A DNA stretch of 60,000 nucleotides from Tubulanus polymorphus (lineage: Eukaryota > Nemertea > Palaeonemertea > Tubulaniformes > Tubulanidae): the NCBI RefSeq assembly GCF_964204645.1, contig NC_134033.1, positions 7,538,231 through 7,598,230 on the forward strand, given 5' to 3'. The notes beneath the pieces are model-generated. The model was not told the origin of the DNA and did no database searches. It saw nothing but the letters and a program-made list of their open reading frames with translations. Of this stretch, positions 33,576 to 45,523 are shown piece after piece (position 1 is the first letter of the stretch; every line of letters starts with the position of its first letter). The translations under genes were made by a program, and so were the position numbers.

Positions 33576-34570
33576 TTTGATTTTGTCGCCCGCGACAATT
33601 CATTATTTTGGTTTTATCGCCCACGACAATTCATTACTTTGGTTTTATCGCCAGCGACAATGCATTATTTTGGTTTTGTCGCCTTCGACAATTCATTATT
33701 TTGGTTTTATATTTTGTTTTTGTCGCCCGCGACAATTTTCTTTTTTGGTGTTGTCGCCCGCGACAATTCAATATTTTGGTTTTATCGCCTGCGACAATTA
33801 AATATTTTGGTTTTATCGCCCGCGATAATTCATTATTTTGGTTTTGTAGCGTGAGAAAATTCATTATCTTGGTTTTATCGCCCGCGACAATTCATTATTA
33901 CTGTTTTATCGCCCGTGACAATTCGTTATTTTGGTTTTGTCGCCCGCGACAATTTTTTTTGGTTTTGTCGCCTGCGACAATTCAATATTTTGGTTTTGTT
34001 GCCCGCGACAATTCATTATTTTGGTTTTATCGCCCGCGACAATTCAATATTTTGGTTTTATCGCCCACAATAATTCATTATTTTGGTTTTATCGCCCGCG
34101 ACAATTCATTATTTTGGTTTTGTCGCCCCGACAATTCATTATTTTGGTTTTATCGCCCGAGACAATTCATTATTTTGGTTTTATCGCCCGCGACAATTCA
34201 ATATTTTTGTTTTATCGCCCGCGACAATTCATTATTTTTGTTTTGTCGCCCGAGACAATTCATTATTTTAGTTTTATCGCCCGCGACAATTCATTATTTT
34301 GGTTTTATCGCCCGCGACAATTCACCATTTTGATCTTGTCGCCTGGACAATTCACCATTTTGGTTTTGTCGCCCGCGACAATTCATTATTTTGGTTTTGT
34401 CGCCCCGACAATTCTTTTTTTGGTTTTGTTGCCGCGACAATTCTTTTTTTGGTTTTGTTGCCGCGACAATTCATTAATTTGGTTTTGTCGCCCGCGACAA
34501 TTCAATATTTTGGTTTTATCGCCCACGACAATTCATTACTTTGGTTTTATCTCCAGCGACAATTCATTAC
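33576..34570 (+). repeat. 31-bp satellite array 2, about 32 units
   Basis: Same unit as array 1. Its last ~320 bp are nearly identical to the end of array 1, including rare variants (GTCGCCTGGACAATTCACC). This shows block-wise duplication, not only unit-by-unit growth. Confidence 0.95.
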
Positions 34571-34720
34571 GGGCTATTGTGTTCACTTTTCGTCCTTCCG
34601 TCCGTCCATAGACGGAATCCAGTTATTTTGGGAAGTTTTGAAGACGCTTCAAGGTAATGTCTTGATATTTGGTTTATACATGTACCTACCCTAGACACAT
34701 CGTCAGCCCAAAAACTGGCA
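34571..34720 (+). repeat. Repeat A terminal fragment, second copy
   Basis: Same as 32,891-33,040, offset 1,680 bp. Confidence 0.85.
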
Positions 34721-35255
34721 TTCTGAGAATCAAATCGAGTACAAATTAATTTATTACTACCAGTGATTTGGCTGCGGGCGTCAAGCAGTTAATTTAGTTT
34801 TACTAAGATAAATCATAAGTGTACCGGGGAGTCGTAGCGTGGAGTCGTAGGCCTAAACTAAACACGCCGAAGAGATATAGCGGAGAAAAGCTGTTATGTC
34901 GACGAGGTATCAAAATAAAACAATATATTACTTTATTCGGCCGCGGCCCTCTATATCAATACCATCAATACTCTATATTTCCTACAGTACATACCGATCA
35001 TTGTCAAATCCACAAGGTATTTACTAAATACAAGTATATAACACACTCCTATCCGTATGCTGGACTCATACTTGACATTCGGAGTAAGTGTTCGCTGTGG
35101 GGGAAAGGAGATCGTTCGCTGTGTCGCTTGAAGTGTTTATCGAGTTTTACGCGACCTTAAAGCTTTAGTATGGTGGCTGATAAGATAAAAAAACACGAAT
35201 ATGCAAATGAGGGCGACATTACGACAAAACTAAAATAACGCAAGAAAACAATGAT
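34721..35255 (+). repeat. Unit B, copy 3
   Basis: Same sequence as copy 2. The next array begins after ACAATGATTTTGATTTTGTC. Confidence 0.9.
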
Positions 35256-36572
35256 TTTGATTTTGTCGCCCGCGACAATTCATTATTTTGGTTTTATCGC
35301 CCACGACAATTCATTACTTTGGTTTTATCGCCAGCGACAATGCATTATTTTGGTTTTGTCGCCTTCGACAATTCATTATTTTGGTTTTATATTTTGTTTT
35401 TGTCGCCCGCGACAATTTTCTTTTTTGGTGTTGTCGCCCGCGACAATTCAATATTTTGGTTTTATCGCCTGCGACAATTCATTATTTTGGTTTTGTAGCG
35501 TGAGAAAATTCATTATCTTGGTTTTATCGCCCGCGACAATTCATTATTACTGTTTTATCGCCCGTGACAATTCGTTATTTTGGTTTTGTCGCCCGCGACA
35601 ATTCATCATTTTGGTTTTGTCGCCAGCGACAATTGATTATTTTGGTTTTATCGCCCGCGACAATTGATTATTTTGGTTTTATCGCCCGCGACAATTCATT
35701 ATTTTGGTTTTGTCGCCCCGACAATTCTTTTTTTGGTTTTATCTCCAGCGACAATTCATTATTTTGGTTTTGTCGCCCGCGACAATTCTTGTTTTTGGTT
35801 TTGACGCCCGCGACAATTCATTATTTTCGTTTTATACTTTGTTTTTGTCGCCCGCGACAATTTTTTTTGGTTTTGTCGCCTGCGACAATTCAATATTTTG
35901 GTTTTGTTGCCCGCGACAATTCATTATTTTGGTTTTATCGCCCGCGACAATTCAATATTTTGGTTTTATCGCCCACAATAATTCATTATTTTGGTTTTAT
36001 CGCCCGCGACAATTCATTATTTTGGTTTTGTCGCCCCGACAATTCATTATTTTGGTTTTATCGCCCGAGACAATTCATTATTTTGGTTTTATCGCCCGCG
36101 ACAATTCAATATTTTTGTTTTATCGCCCGCGACAATTCATTAGTTTGGTTTTGTCGCCCGCGACAATTCAATATTTTGGTTTTATCACCCGCGACAATTC
36201 ATTATTTTGGTTTTGTCGCCCCGACAATTCATTATTTTGGTTTTATCCCCGCGACAATTCAATATTTTTGTTTTATCGCCCGCGACAATTCATTAGTTTG
36301 GTTTTGTCGCCCGCGACAATTCAATATTTTGGTTTTATCACCCGCGACAATTCATTATTTTGGTTTTGTCGCCCCGACAATTCATTATTTTGGTTTTATC
36401 GCCCGAGACAATTCATTATTTTGGTTTTATCGCCCGCGAAAATTCAATATTTTTGTTTTATCGCCCGCGACAATTCATTAGTTTGGTTTTGTCACCCGCG
36501 ACAATTCAATATTTTGGTTTTATCACCCGCGACAATTCATTAGTTTGGTTTTGTCGCCCGCGACAATTCTTT
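35256..36572 (+). repeat. 31-bp satellite array 3, about 42 units
   Basis: Longest array. Internal blocks of several units are repeated (the GTCGCCCCGACA... to ATCACCC... block occurs three times between 36,020 and 36,540). It holds the longest spurious frames (up to about 305 codons). Confidence 0.95.
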
Positions 36573-37982
36573 TTCAGTCCACTTGCGACTTTAGTCCCAG
36601 CGGGCTATTGTGTTCACTTTTCGTCCGTCCGTCCGTCCGTCTATAGACGGAATCCAGTTATTTTGGGAAGTTTTGAAGACGCTTCAAGGTAATGTCTTGA
36701 TATTTGGTTTATACATGTATCTACCCTAGACACATCGTCAGCCCAAAAACAGGCCCTGTCAGATTAAAGATGGCCGACTGGCAGCCATTGTTGTTTGCCA
36801 AAATCAGCACTTTTTAAACATTTTCGAAGTTTTCGTGGGAAATTTTGAAGACGCTTTGATCAAGTACCTTGATCTTTCGTTTATATTTGAATCTACCAAA
36901 GGCCCATCAGCATAAGAAAATTGGGTCGATCTGACTCAAGATGGCCGTCCTATGACCTTTTTAGTGCCCAAAAATGTCAATTTTGGCCAGAATTCTAGGT
37001 CCTGTAGCTCCCTACTGGTTTGCCATTTCTCATTGCAATTGCTGATGGGTATTCCTTAGAGAGGGATATTTTATACCTTGGACAGGTATTTTTGATCAGC
37101 TAATTATGACGCAATTGGCGGCCATCTTGGTGTCATCAGTACTCATTCGTAGGTGGGAAAAAGTTATTCCACATTAAATCGATACCTAAGCATATTGTGT
37201 TACTATATTCAATTAGAAAGTTGTAGCCCATAACGTGTTCTATGATTTTGGTGAGTTTCAAGGTCATTGGTTTTAGTATGTGGCCATCAGGGGGCGTTGA
37301 ATAATACAATAACTTAGTATTTCTATATTATATTTGTACCAAGGCATATTTTGTTACCATGATCAATTGCGAAGTTGTAGTTCATGACATCGTCTATGAT
37401 TGTTGTGAGTTTTTAAGGACATTAGTTATTCCATATAGTCACCAGGGGGCGTTGAATAGTAGAAAAGCTTAGTTTTTCCTTATTAGATTGGTACCTAGGC
37501 ATAGTTTGTAACCATGATCCATTGCAAAGTTTTAGATCATGACATCGTCTATGATTGTGGTGAGTTTTTAAGGACATTAGTTATTCCATATAGTCACCAG
37601 GGGGCGTTGAATAGTAGAATGGCTTAGTATTTCCTTATTAGATTGGTACCTAGGCATATTTTGTTACTATGATCAATTGCGAAGTTGTATTTCATGACAT
37701 GTACTACAATTGTGGTGAGTTTTAAGGTCATGGGGTTTTGCATATGGTCACCAGGGGCGTTGAATAGTAGAATAACTTAGTATTTCCATATTAAATTGGT
37801 AACGAGGCATATTTCACAATCAATTACAAAATCATAGCTGCTCACATGTTCTATGATTCTGGTGGGTTTCAAGGTCATTGGTTTTTGTATATGGTCACTA
37901 GAGGGCGTTGTGTATTGAAATTGTTAGATTGTTGAGCATTTGAAACCACTTCCCAAGTGAGCATGGTGTCCCTGGACCCCTA
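36573..37982 (-). mobile_element. Dispersed repeat A, copy 3
   Basis: Full-length copy of about 1.4 kb, inverted relative to 16,097-19,862. It runs from CAGTCCACTTGCGACTTTAG through TCCGTCCGTCCGTC and the ~165-bp units with CAGGGGGCGTTGAATAGTAG, to GTGTCCCTGGACCCCTAG. Flanked on both sides by 31-bp satellite. Confidence 0.85.
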
Positions 37983-38105
37983 GTTTGGTTTTATCGCCCG
38001 CGACAATTCATTAGTTTGGTTTTGTCACCCGCGACAATTCAATATTTTGGTTTTATCACCCGCGACAATTCATTAGTTTGGTTTTGTCGCCCGCGACAAT
38101 TCTTT
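37983..38105 (+). repeat. 31-bp satellite array 4, about 4 units
   Basis: Short array between two repeat A copies. It matches the last units of array 3, showing that array end and repeat A were duplicated together. Confidence 0.9.
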
Positions 38106-39515
38106 TTCAGTCCACTTGCGACTTTAGTCCCAGCGGGCTATTGTGTTCACTTTTCGTCCGTCCGTCCGTCCGTCTATAGACGGAATCCAGTTATTTTGGG
38201 AAGTTTTGAAGACGCTTCAAGGTAATGTCTTGATATTTGGTTTATACATGTATCTACCCTAGACACATCGTCAGCCCAAAAACAGGCCCTGTCAGATTAA
38301 AGATGGCCGACTGGCAGCCATTGTTGTTTGCCAAAATCAGCACTTTTTAAACATTTTCGAAGTTTTCGTGGGAAATTTTGAAGACGCTTTGATCAAGTAC
38401 CTTGATCTTTCGTTTATATTTGAATCTACCAAAGGCCCATCAGCATAAGAAAATTGGGTCGATCTGACTCAAGATGGCCGTCCTATGACCTTTTTAGTGC
38501 CCAAAAATGTCAATTTTGGCCAGAATTCTAGGTCCTGTAGCTCCCTACTGGTTTGCCATTTCTCATTGCAATTGCTGATGGGTATTCCTTAGAGAGGGAT
38601 ATTTTATACCTTGGACAGGTATTTTTGATCAGCTAATTATGACGCAATTGGCGGCCATCTTGGTGTCATCAGTACTCATTCGTAGGTGGGAAAAAGTTAT
38701 TCCACATTAAATCGATACCTAAGCATATTGTGTTACTATATTCAATTAGAAAGTTGTAGCCCATAACGTGTTCTATGATTTTGGTGAGTTTCAAGGTCAT
38801 TGGTTTTAGTATGTGGCCATCAGGGGGCGTTGAATAATACAATAACTTAGTATTTCTATATTATATTTGTACCAAGGCATATTTTGTTACCATGATCAAT
38901 TGCGAAGTTGTAGTTCATGACATCGTCTATGATTGTTGTGAGTTTTTAAGGACATTAGTTATTCCATATAGTCACCAGGGGGCGTTGAATAGTAGAAAAG
39001 CTTAGTTTTTCCTTATTAGATTGGTACCTAGGCATAGTTTGTAACCATGATCCATTGCAAAGTTTTAGATCATGACATCGTCTATGATTGTGGTGAGTTT
39101 TTAAGGACATTAGTTATTCCATATAGTCACCAGGGGGCGTTGAATAGTAGAATGGCTTAGTATTTCCTTATTAGATTGGTACCTAGGCATATTTTGTTAC
39201 TATGATCAATTGCGAAGTTGTATTTCATGACATGTACTACAATTGTGGTGAGTTTTAAGGTCATGGGGTTTTGCATATGGTCACCAGGGGCGTTGAATAG
39301 TAGAATAACTTAGTATTTCCATATTAAATTGGTAACGAGGCATATTTCACAATCAATTACAAAATCATAGCTGCTCACATGTTCTATGATTCTGGTGGGT
39401 TTCAAGGTCATTGGTTTTTGTATATGGTCACTAGAGGGCGTTGTGTATTGAAATTGTTAGATTGTTGAGCATTTGAAACCACTTCCCAAGTGAGCATGGT
39501 GTCCCTGGACCCCTA
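38106..39515 (-). mobile_element. Dispersed repeat A, copy 4 (tandem duplicate of copy 3)
   Basis: Virtually identical to copy 3 with a constant offset of 1,533 bp. The duplicated block is about 36,459-37,991 versus 37,992-39,524. The right palindrome arm has only one copy at this position. Confidence 0.9.
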
Positions 39516-39840
39516 GTTTGGTTTTGTCGCCCGCGACAATTCATTATTCTGGTTTTGTTGCACGCAACAATTCAATATTTTGTTTTTGTCGTCCGCGACA
39601 ATTCATTATTTTGGTTTTATCGCCGCGACAATTCAATATTTTGGTTTTAACGCCCGCGACAATTCATTATTTGTGGTTTTATCGCCCGCGACAATTCATT
39701 ATTTTGGTTTTATCGCCCTCGACAATTCATTATTTTTGTTTTGTCGCCCGTGACAATTCATTATTTTGGTTTTGTCACCGGCGAAAATTCATAATTTTGG
39801 TTTTGTCCCCGTGGTTTTGTCGGAACATTAAGTTTTTTGG
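39516..39840 (+). repeat. 31-bp satellite array 5, about 10 units
   Basis: Diverged units (GTTGCACGCAACAATTC, GTCGTCCGCGACA). It mirrors 55,636-55,965 on the other arm. Confidence 0.9.
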
Positions 39841-39844
39841 TCGA

Positions 39845-40310
39845 ACAGTGTGGTAAGGTCGTTTTGGAAATTTACTCGGTCTGGTATATTTTGGATTACT
39901 GTGTATGTCATTTGTCAGGACATTAGAAGACGACTTAGGATACTACCTTGCGTGACTCCACTAGTTAGACCGACTTATTCCAAGATGAGGCGTTCCGTTG
40001 ATTTCGGCTACAAGTTTTCGTTCAGATATAATGCTGAGCCATTTCGGCAACCTATCTTTGATACTGTTTCCTAATAGCCTTGTTTAGTAATGGCTGATGT
40101 TGTACCTTATCAAATGCTTTGTCGAAATCATAAAGAGTAATTATCGCCTAACAGTCGATTTTCCAGAGTCAAATAGGACATCAAGTCCAGTTGTCCATGG
40201 TTTCAAGAAGGTCTAATTGACTGTCTGTCGAGCTTCCTCTTATAAAACTGTGTTAACCATTGAACAGGATTCAAAGACTGTGCAGAAAACCCGTTATCGC
40301 TGCTTTGCAG
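39845..40310 (-). pseudogene. Non-LTR retrotransposon RT fragment, left arm
   Basis: Mirror image of 55,167-55,632 on the other strand and described there. It forms the boundary between satellite DNA and the truncated intein. Confidence 0.65.
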
Positions 40311-41197
40311 CTATATTTCTATATTCATATTAAATCCTAATGAACTGCATAATATATTTAATCCTGATATAGCAACTTTTCCTTTCTGTGCAAAGGTTAT
40401 CTTTTTATCCTTTGTAAATTTTTTAGTGCCATCTGCGGCATAGAATCCAATGAAGAACCACTTTCTTAAATTATTTTTTTGCATTTAATACATTATCTGG
40501 AACAACTATCTTTTCTTTTGTTGAAGTATTACTTTTCACTATTGCATGAATATAGAATTTGTCATTATATTTTATAGCAAAATCTTTAGGATTATTCACA
40601 TGTATTCTATAACATTGCGATGATTTCATAACATCTATGATTTTGAATGTTTTATGTGAATAAACTTCTTCACAGAATTTCTTAATTCTTTCTAATAATT
40701 TTAAGTCTTGATTGCATAAATACCAGCAATATTTATTACCCCAAACATAATTATACACACCTGCTGAACCATCTCCCATGAAAAATCCTTTGATAAAATA
40801 TTCTTTTTCTTCTAATGTTTCGGGTTCTATGTTATAAATATTATCAATTATTTCATCAAATGACATATGATTCATTCTTTGGAAAAATCTTTTATGTAAT
40901 AATTCGTCTCCAATATCAGTTGGTTTTATTTCATCACCATTTCGTTTAATTAAACTATGATCTTCTGTAACATCAACGAACCCTAATTTAGTTCTAACTC
41001 TATAGATTTTCTTATTTGTTTTATGCTTAATAATATTCTTTAATTTTTTCCATCCATTTCTTGTCCATACATCCATTAATCCATTTATTTGTATTGATTC
41101 TTTTTCACCATATGAAATATAACATTCATTTTGTTTTGGAATTATTTCTGAAATTCTTCTTATCAATATTTTATCATTACATTTTAATAATATTGGA
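40311..41197 (-). pseudogene. Intein (LAGLIDADG type), left arm, C-terminally truncated
   Basis: The minus strand encodes most of an intein. It shows the N-terminal domain (LMDVWTRNGWKKLKNIIKHK), block B (LGFVDVTEDHSLIKRNGDEI, with the conserved TxxH as TEDH), and a first LAGLIDADG motif FIKGFFMGDGSAG. A second, WFFIGFYAADGTKK near 40,421-40,463, lies behind a frameshift in an A run. Compared with the right arm, about 17 bp at the N-terminal splice junction (near 41,197) are deleted, removing block A. It cannot splice. It ends at a TAG (about 40,311) where LINE sequence begins. The missing C-terminus appears to lie at 30,768-30,932. Confidence 0.8.
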
Positions 41198-44100
41198 ATC
41201 AAAATATAATATTTCAATATGCATTTCCCCAAAAAGTGGTTGTAAAACATTATAATAAAAATCATACATTAATAATTTTGATACTTCTAAAACAGTTGAA
41301 CCAATTAATATAGGTTTATTAAGTTTCATTGACGTTCTTTTTAATTTAACTGCTGTTAAATAATCTTCAAATCTTTTATTTCCTAAATGTCTAGGACTTG
41401 ATTGTAAATGTCTTAATCGTTCAGAATTATTTACTAATTCAATATCATTTCTATTTCTAATATTTTCACATGTTTTGCCATAAAAACTATTATTCATTAA
41501 TTTGAAGAAATCTTTTTCAAAATCTGTTTTTGATATGGTTCTCTGTTGAGTATTAAAATCTATATATTTTTCTAACCACTTCGATTGATTAAATTCGATA
41601 TATCTATGTACTTTCTTTAATTTCATTCCTTGTTTTAGATAAAATTTTAACATTCTATAATGAACAATATAATTGTATTTATTATTTTGAGTAAGTATTA
41701 ATTTTTCTGTAAAAACATGATCTTTCGGTTTTATTTTCTTCTGGTATTCACTTAAATAACTATCATCTACAGTTAAATGTTCTGGGCAATAAGGTAAGTT
41801 TCTTGTTTGAAACTTTATATTTTCAGGATATTCTAAATCAACTACAAGGAAATAACCAATTGGAGCTTCGTCTTCTAAACTCATAATTGCGCTTTCCCAG
41901 TTAGTTTTATCATCATTTTCAACTTCTGTTAATATAAAATTTTTATATGGTTGGGGTTGCATCATTGCCCAGCCATATAAATTATTGGCGTCAATATATA
42001 ATAATTTGTATTCATCATTTGCTTTAAAATACCTATCTCCCATAACACCACTAATTCCACCTCTAATTGATTTTTCAAATAATAAAACCATATCTGGTTC
42101 TTTTAATAAATCTAATTCTACATTTGTATATTTTAAACCATATTGCCAGGTTAAACCAGGACTAGATTAGCAATAACAAGGATCAACATTAAAATGATTC
42201 AAATTAACTTCTCTAAATTTTTCAAATATGTCAGCCAATATCATAACATCTGATTTTAAATATAAATCAACTAATTCACCATGATTTTTCATCTTAAAAT
42301 GGTTCCAAATATTTAATGTTCTATTAAACACTTCGTCTTTCACATACTCCTCTTTTAATTGATCATAAAATTGATCTTTTAATAATTCTGTTACATTAAA
42401 ATCATTGTGTGTTTTATAAAATGAATAAGGAATTGCACCTTTATATCTCAATAATTTAAAATCTTGTTCATTTGGATAATAATATCGAGTTATAACAAAA
42501 TCATTATCAACTAAACTTTTTGATAAATTATCTAATGAACTTGCTAGAAATCTATAAGAATCTAAAAATCTAATGCAACCAAATTGAAATGAAACATAAT
42601 TTTCAGATGTTTTAGCTAATAGTTTAAAATCATATTTTCTTACATTTACACCATTCATAGCATTATATTCTTCTATTTCTTGATTAATTGCGCCCAATTG
42701 TCCTGATAATTGTTTTATAAATAGATGGGTATCATAGCCTGATAAATTATGAAATAATATTGGTACGAAATTAACTTTCTTAGCTTGTAAATTGCAATCT
42801 CCATGAGCAGCTCCACGATATTTTGAATTTAAATGATCATGATTTCTAACTTTTTTATCAAATGAATAAAAACGTTTTTCACAATAACAACAATGAGTTG
42901 CATAATTAAAATCAATTTCATCTTCTTTTGTCATAACTATTCTTTTATTTTTGTTTAATAATTTTGCAAAATCACTTTCTAATTCAATCATTTTATCACA
43001 AAAATCATTAACTACATTTTCACCTCTAAAAGAAATATATTGACTTTCATATAATTCGGGATAATTTGATTTTATATAAATTCCAAAAACAGCAGCTCTT
43101 TGATGAACTTTTTTAATTGTATTTATAATTGGTGGGTCTTGTATTGTGTCTTCATTTAATTCATTTCCTTTATCCATTGATTTTAATAATTGCTTTTTGT
43201 TATATATTTCTTTTCTATCTTGATCAGTTAATTCTTTATTCAACGATTCAAAATCTCCATAAATTACAAATGGAACAATATTCTTAAATTTATGATTAGT
43301 AAATTTCAATTTATAATCTTTTTCTGTTGGCATTATTAATTTGCAAAAATCTTTATTATCACATAATTCTTTATGTTTTAATAATGTATTCTCAGTCATA
43401 AATTTAGATAAACATTTTCTACATAGATAAATTTTATGATGATGATCACTTTCTGTTCTAAAGAATAAATCAATTTGTTTTAACCACATATAATGTTCAT
43501 GTTCATCTTTTTTGTAATATAACAAATCTATAGCATTTTCATCATAATAATATTCTGTTAAATATAAAGCTTCCAATGTATAATCTTTAATATTTTCACC
43601 TTTTGTCTTTGGTAATTGCATTAATTCGAATACATTTATTTTTAAATTATTAAATTTTTCTATTTTAGAAATCATTTTTATAGTTACTGGATATTGATCA
43701 ATTTTATATAATGTTTCATATTTCCGATAATCTGTTATTCTACAAACATTTTCCCGTGTTGGATGTAAGCAACTAATAATTGACCATAGAAAACATTTAT
43801 TATCTTCATTTTGAACATTTATTACTGCTTTTGTTGTAAATGGTAATTTAATATAAGATGATGCTTTAATATCCTTTTCTGTTGTAAAGTTTGAATCATT
43901 TTCAAACATTGTTTTACTTTTTGATGTTTTATTTCTTTTTGTATTATAAACATTTAAATCTAAATATATAATTTCATTCAATGTTAAGCCAGAACCCTCA
44001 AAATATCTTTCTTCAATATGACGTTTAAATTCATTAAATATTTTTTCTAACTTCTCTTTTATTTGTGTTTTTGAAATTATTTCTTCAGAGTGTGTTTGAA

Positions 44101-44746
44101 TATTATAATTCATTTTTTCTTCTGACTTTATAAAACTTACTTTCCCAGAGATACTAATTTTTGGATATTCAACATCTGTTATCAAATCTAGTATTTTTTC
44201 TATTATTTCATTAAATGTACTATAATCTTCTATTGTTGTTCCTTTAAAAAATCTAAATATAATAGCTGCAGGACCAATTTTAATTTTACTATGTAATGTT
44301 TCTAAAATTTCAATTGTATCTTTTATTTCTAGTGAATCAATATAATTTCTAACATTTTCCATGTAAGGGTTATTTGAAATGGATTTAGTTTTTGAAGTTG
44401 GCTTTTTTACTTTTTGAGGTTTATCATCAAAATAATCTTTTCCTAAAACATTATTACTCAAATTTTGATGGTGTTTTTGTGATTCGAGATGTCTATTATA
44501 ATTCCTTTTTACTATAAATTCATTACAAACTTCACATTTTATTTCATCCACATTCATATTTTCTAATCTTTCTTTTCTTTCATTGGAATTTTCTGGAGTT
44601 TCAAAATCTATTACATTTTTTATATGATTTGCAGTTTTTTCATGTCGTGTTTTATTAGATGTATCGACGTATTTTTTACAATATGTGCAATAATATTGAT
44701 CTTTATTAACATTATTGTTTTCTGGCTGGTGTTCATTCTCCCCCAT
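41198..44746 (-). pseudogene. Protein-primed family B DNA polymerase, pol1 left copy
   Basis: Near-identical mirror copy of the right-arm gene at 50,729; domains are described there. Private lesions: TAC to TAA nonsense at 42,167-42,169 after NVDPCYC, and loss of the intein start. A two-codon insertion adds KI in HSKIKIGPAA, and the histidine-rich insert reads VRNHDHL in place of VRDHDHL. Unlike the right copy, the reading through PolB motif NNSFYGKTCENIRNRND is intact up to the intein site (YFD at about 41,198-41,206). Start ATG at 44,744-44,746, 3 bp behind the structural gene stop. Confidence 0.9.
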
Positions 44747-44749
44747 TTA

Positions 44750-45318
44750 TTAGGGAAAAAAATTACTTGTGGTGATGAGTGGTGTCTCGTCATCTCGTCC
44801 TCTGATCTGAAAGCCAACTTTTCCAATGACTTGCGTGTAAGGTATTAAGTTTGGTGCAATGTCAACATTTGAATAAAGTTTATCTAGATTAATTCCTAAC
44901 AGTTTAGCCATAGGTTTTTTAACTAAAAATTTATGTTGTTCATCTTTATCTAACTTTATTCTTACTTTATTATTGATATCACTTTTTAAAAATTTAATTA
45001 CAAATCCAGCAGCCGCGCCCATTTTTGCCCTAGCTCTTCTATTAATTTCTTGCGCTAATGTTTCTAAATTATATAATCCTGGTCTTATAAATATATGATA
45101 CCATTTATCGGCATTTCTATCAAAAATCATAAACAATCTATGTTCAATAGATTTACCCGATATATTATAAAAAGAATTACATAAACTTATATTAACTAAT
45201 TTTAAATCAACACTATCTAATTAAATTCTCTATCTAATTGTACTAGTAAATTATAAGATTTATAATTTGTAAGTCTTCCAGAATCAACCAATATTCTGTA
45301 TTCTTTTAATTCCGCCAT
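44750..45318 (-). pseudogene. Putative minor structural protein, left copy
   Basis: Mirror of 50,157-50,725 and identical in protein sequence over the readable part. It carries the same frameshift (near 45,219). See the right copy. Confidence 0.5.
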
Positions 45319-45335
45319 TTATTTTACATATTTTC

Positions 45336-45523
45336 TTATTCGAAATCTATTTCATGATGCCCTTTTTCATTCTTACCTTTGTATACGAAATAGAAATCCC
45401 CAGAACATAATTCTTCTAAATCTTCACTTGATAATCTATGAAATCTATCCGGTAAATATGTTCTGAATTTATATGTATTTCCTTTTAATCCTTCATATTC
45501 TAAGTGTATAACTAATTTATCTC
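45336..45523 (-). pseudogene. Gene X fragment, left copy
   Basis: Holds only the last ~62 codons of gene X (DKLVIHLEYEGLKGNTYKFR to GHHEIDFE-stop). At 45,523/45,524 it is fused directly to the pol2 coding sequence (FEKSIRGGVS) on the same strand. The breakpoint marks the inner end of the inverted repeat. Confidence 0.8.

Larger units (their letters stand above)
39516..45523 (-). repeat. Left arm of the large inverted repeat (core part)
   Basis: Pairs with 49,952-55,965. Matched positions add up to about 95,475 (45,523/49,952; 45,318/50,157; 44,746/50,729) and to 95,477 at 39,856/55,621, so there is almost no net indel over 5.7 kb. Similarity continues outward through the satellite and repeat A region with copy-number differences. 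Confidence 0.92.

Noticed and set aside
32141-36572. Long open frames (up to about 305 codons) with repeats such as ARDNSLFWF and RPRQFIILVLSP
   Set aside because: They are by-products of a 31-bp satellite: 31 is not a multiple of three and the unit has few stops on that strand, so every frame stays open. There is no domain, start context or composition of a real protein.
32141-36572. CRISPR-like array (regular repeats next to a leader-like unit)
   Set aside because: The units are contiguous, without unique spacers, in a eukaryotic repeat context; no cas genes.
39850-40074. Plus-strand 74-codon frame next to the satellite
   Set aside because: It is antisense to the decayed LINE RT fragment that reads on the minus strand.
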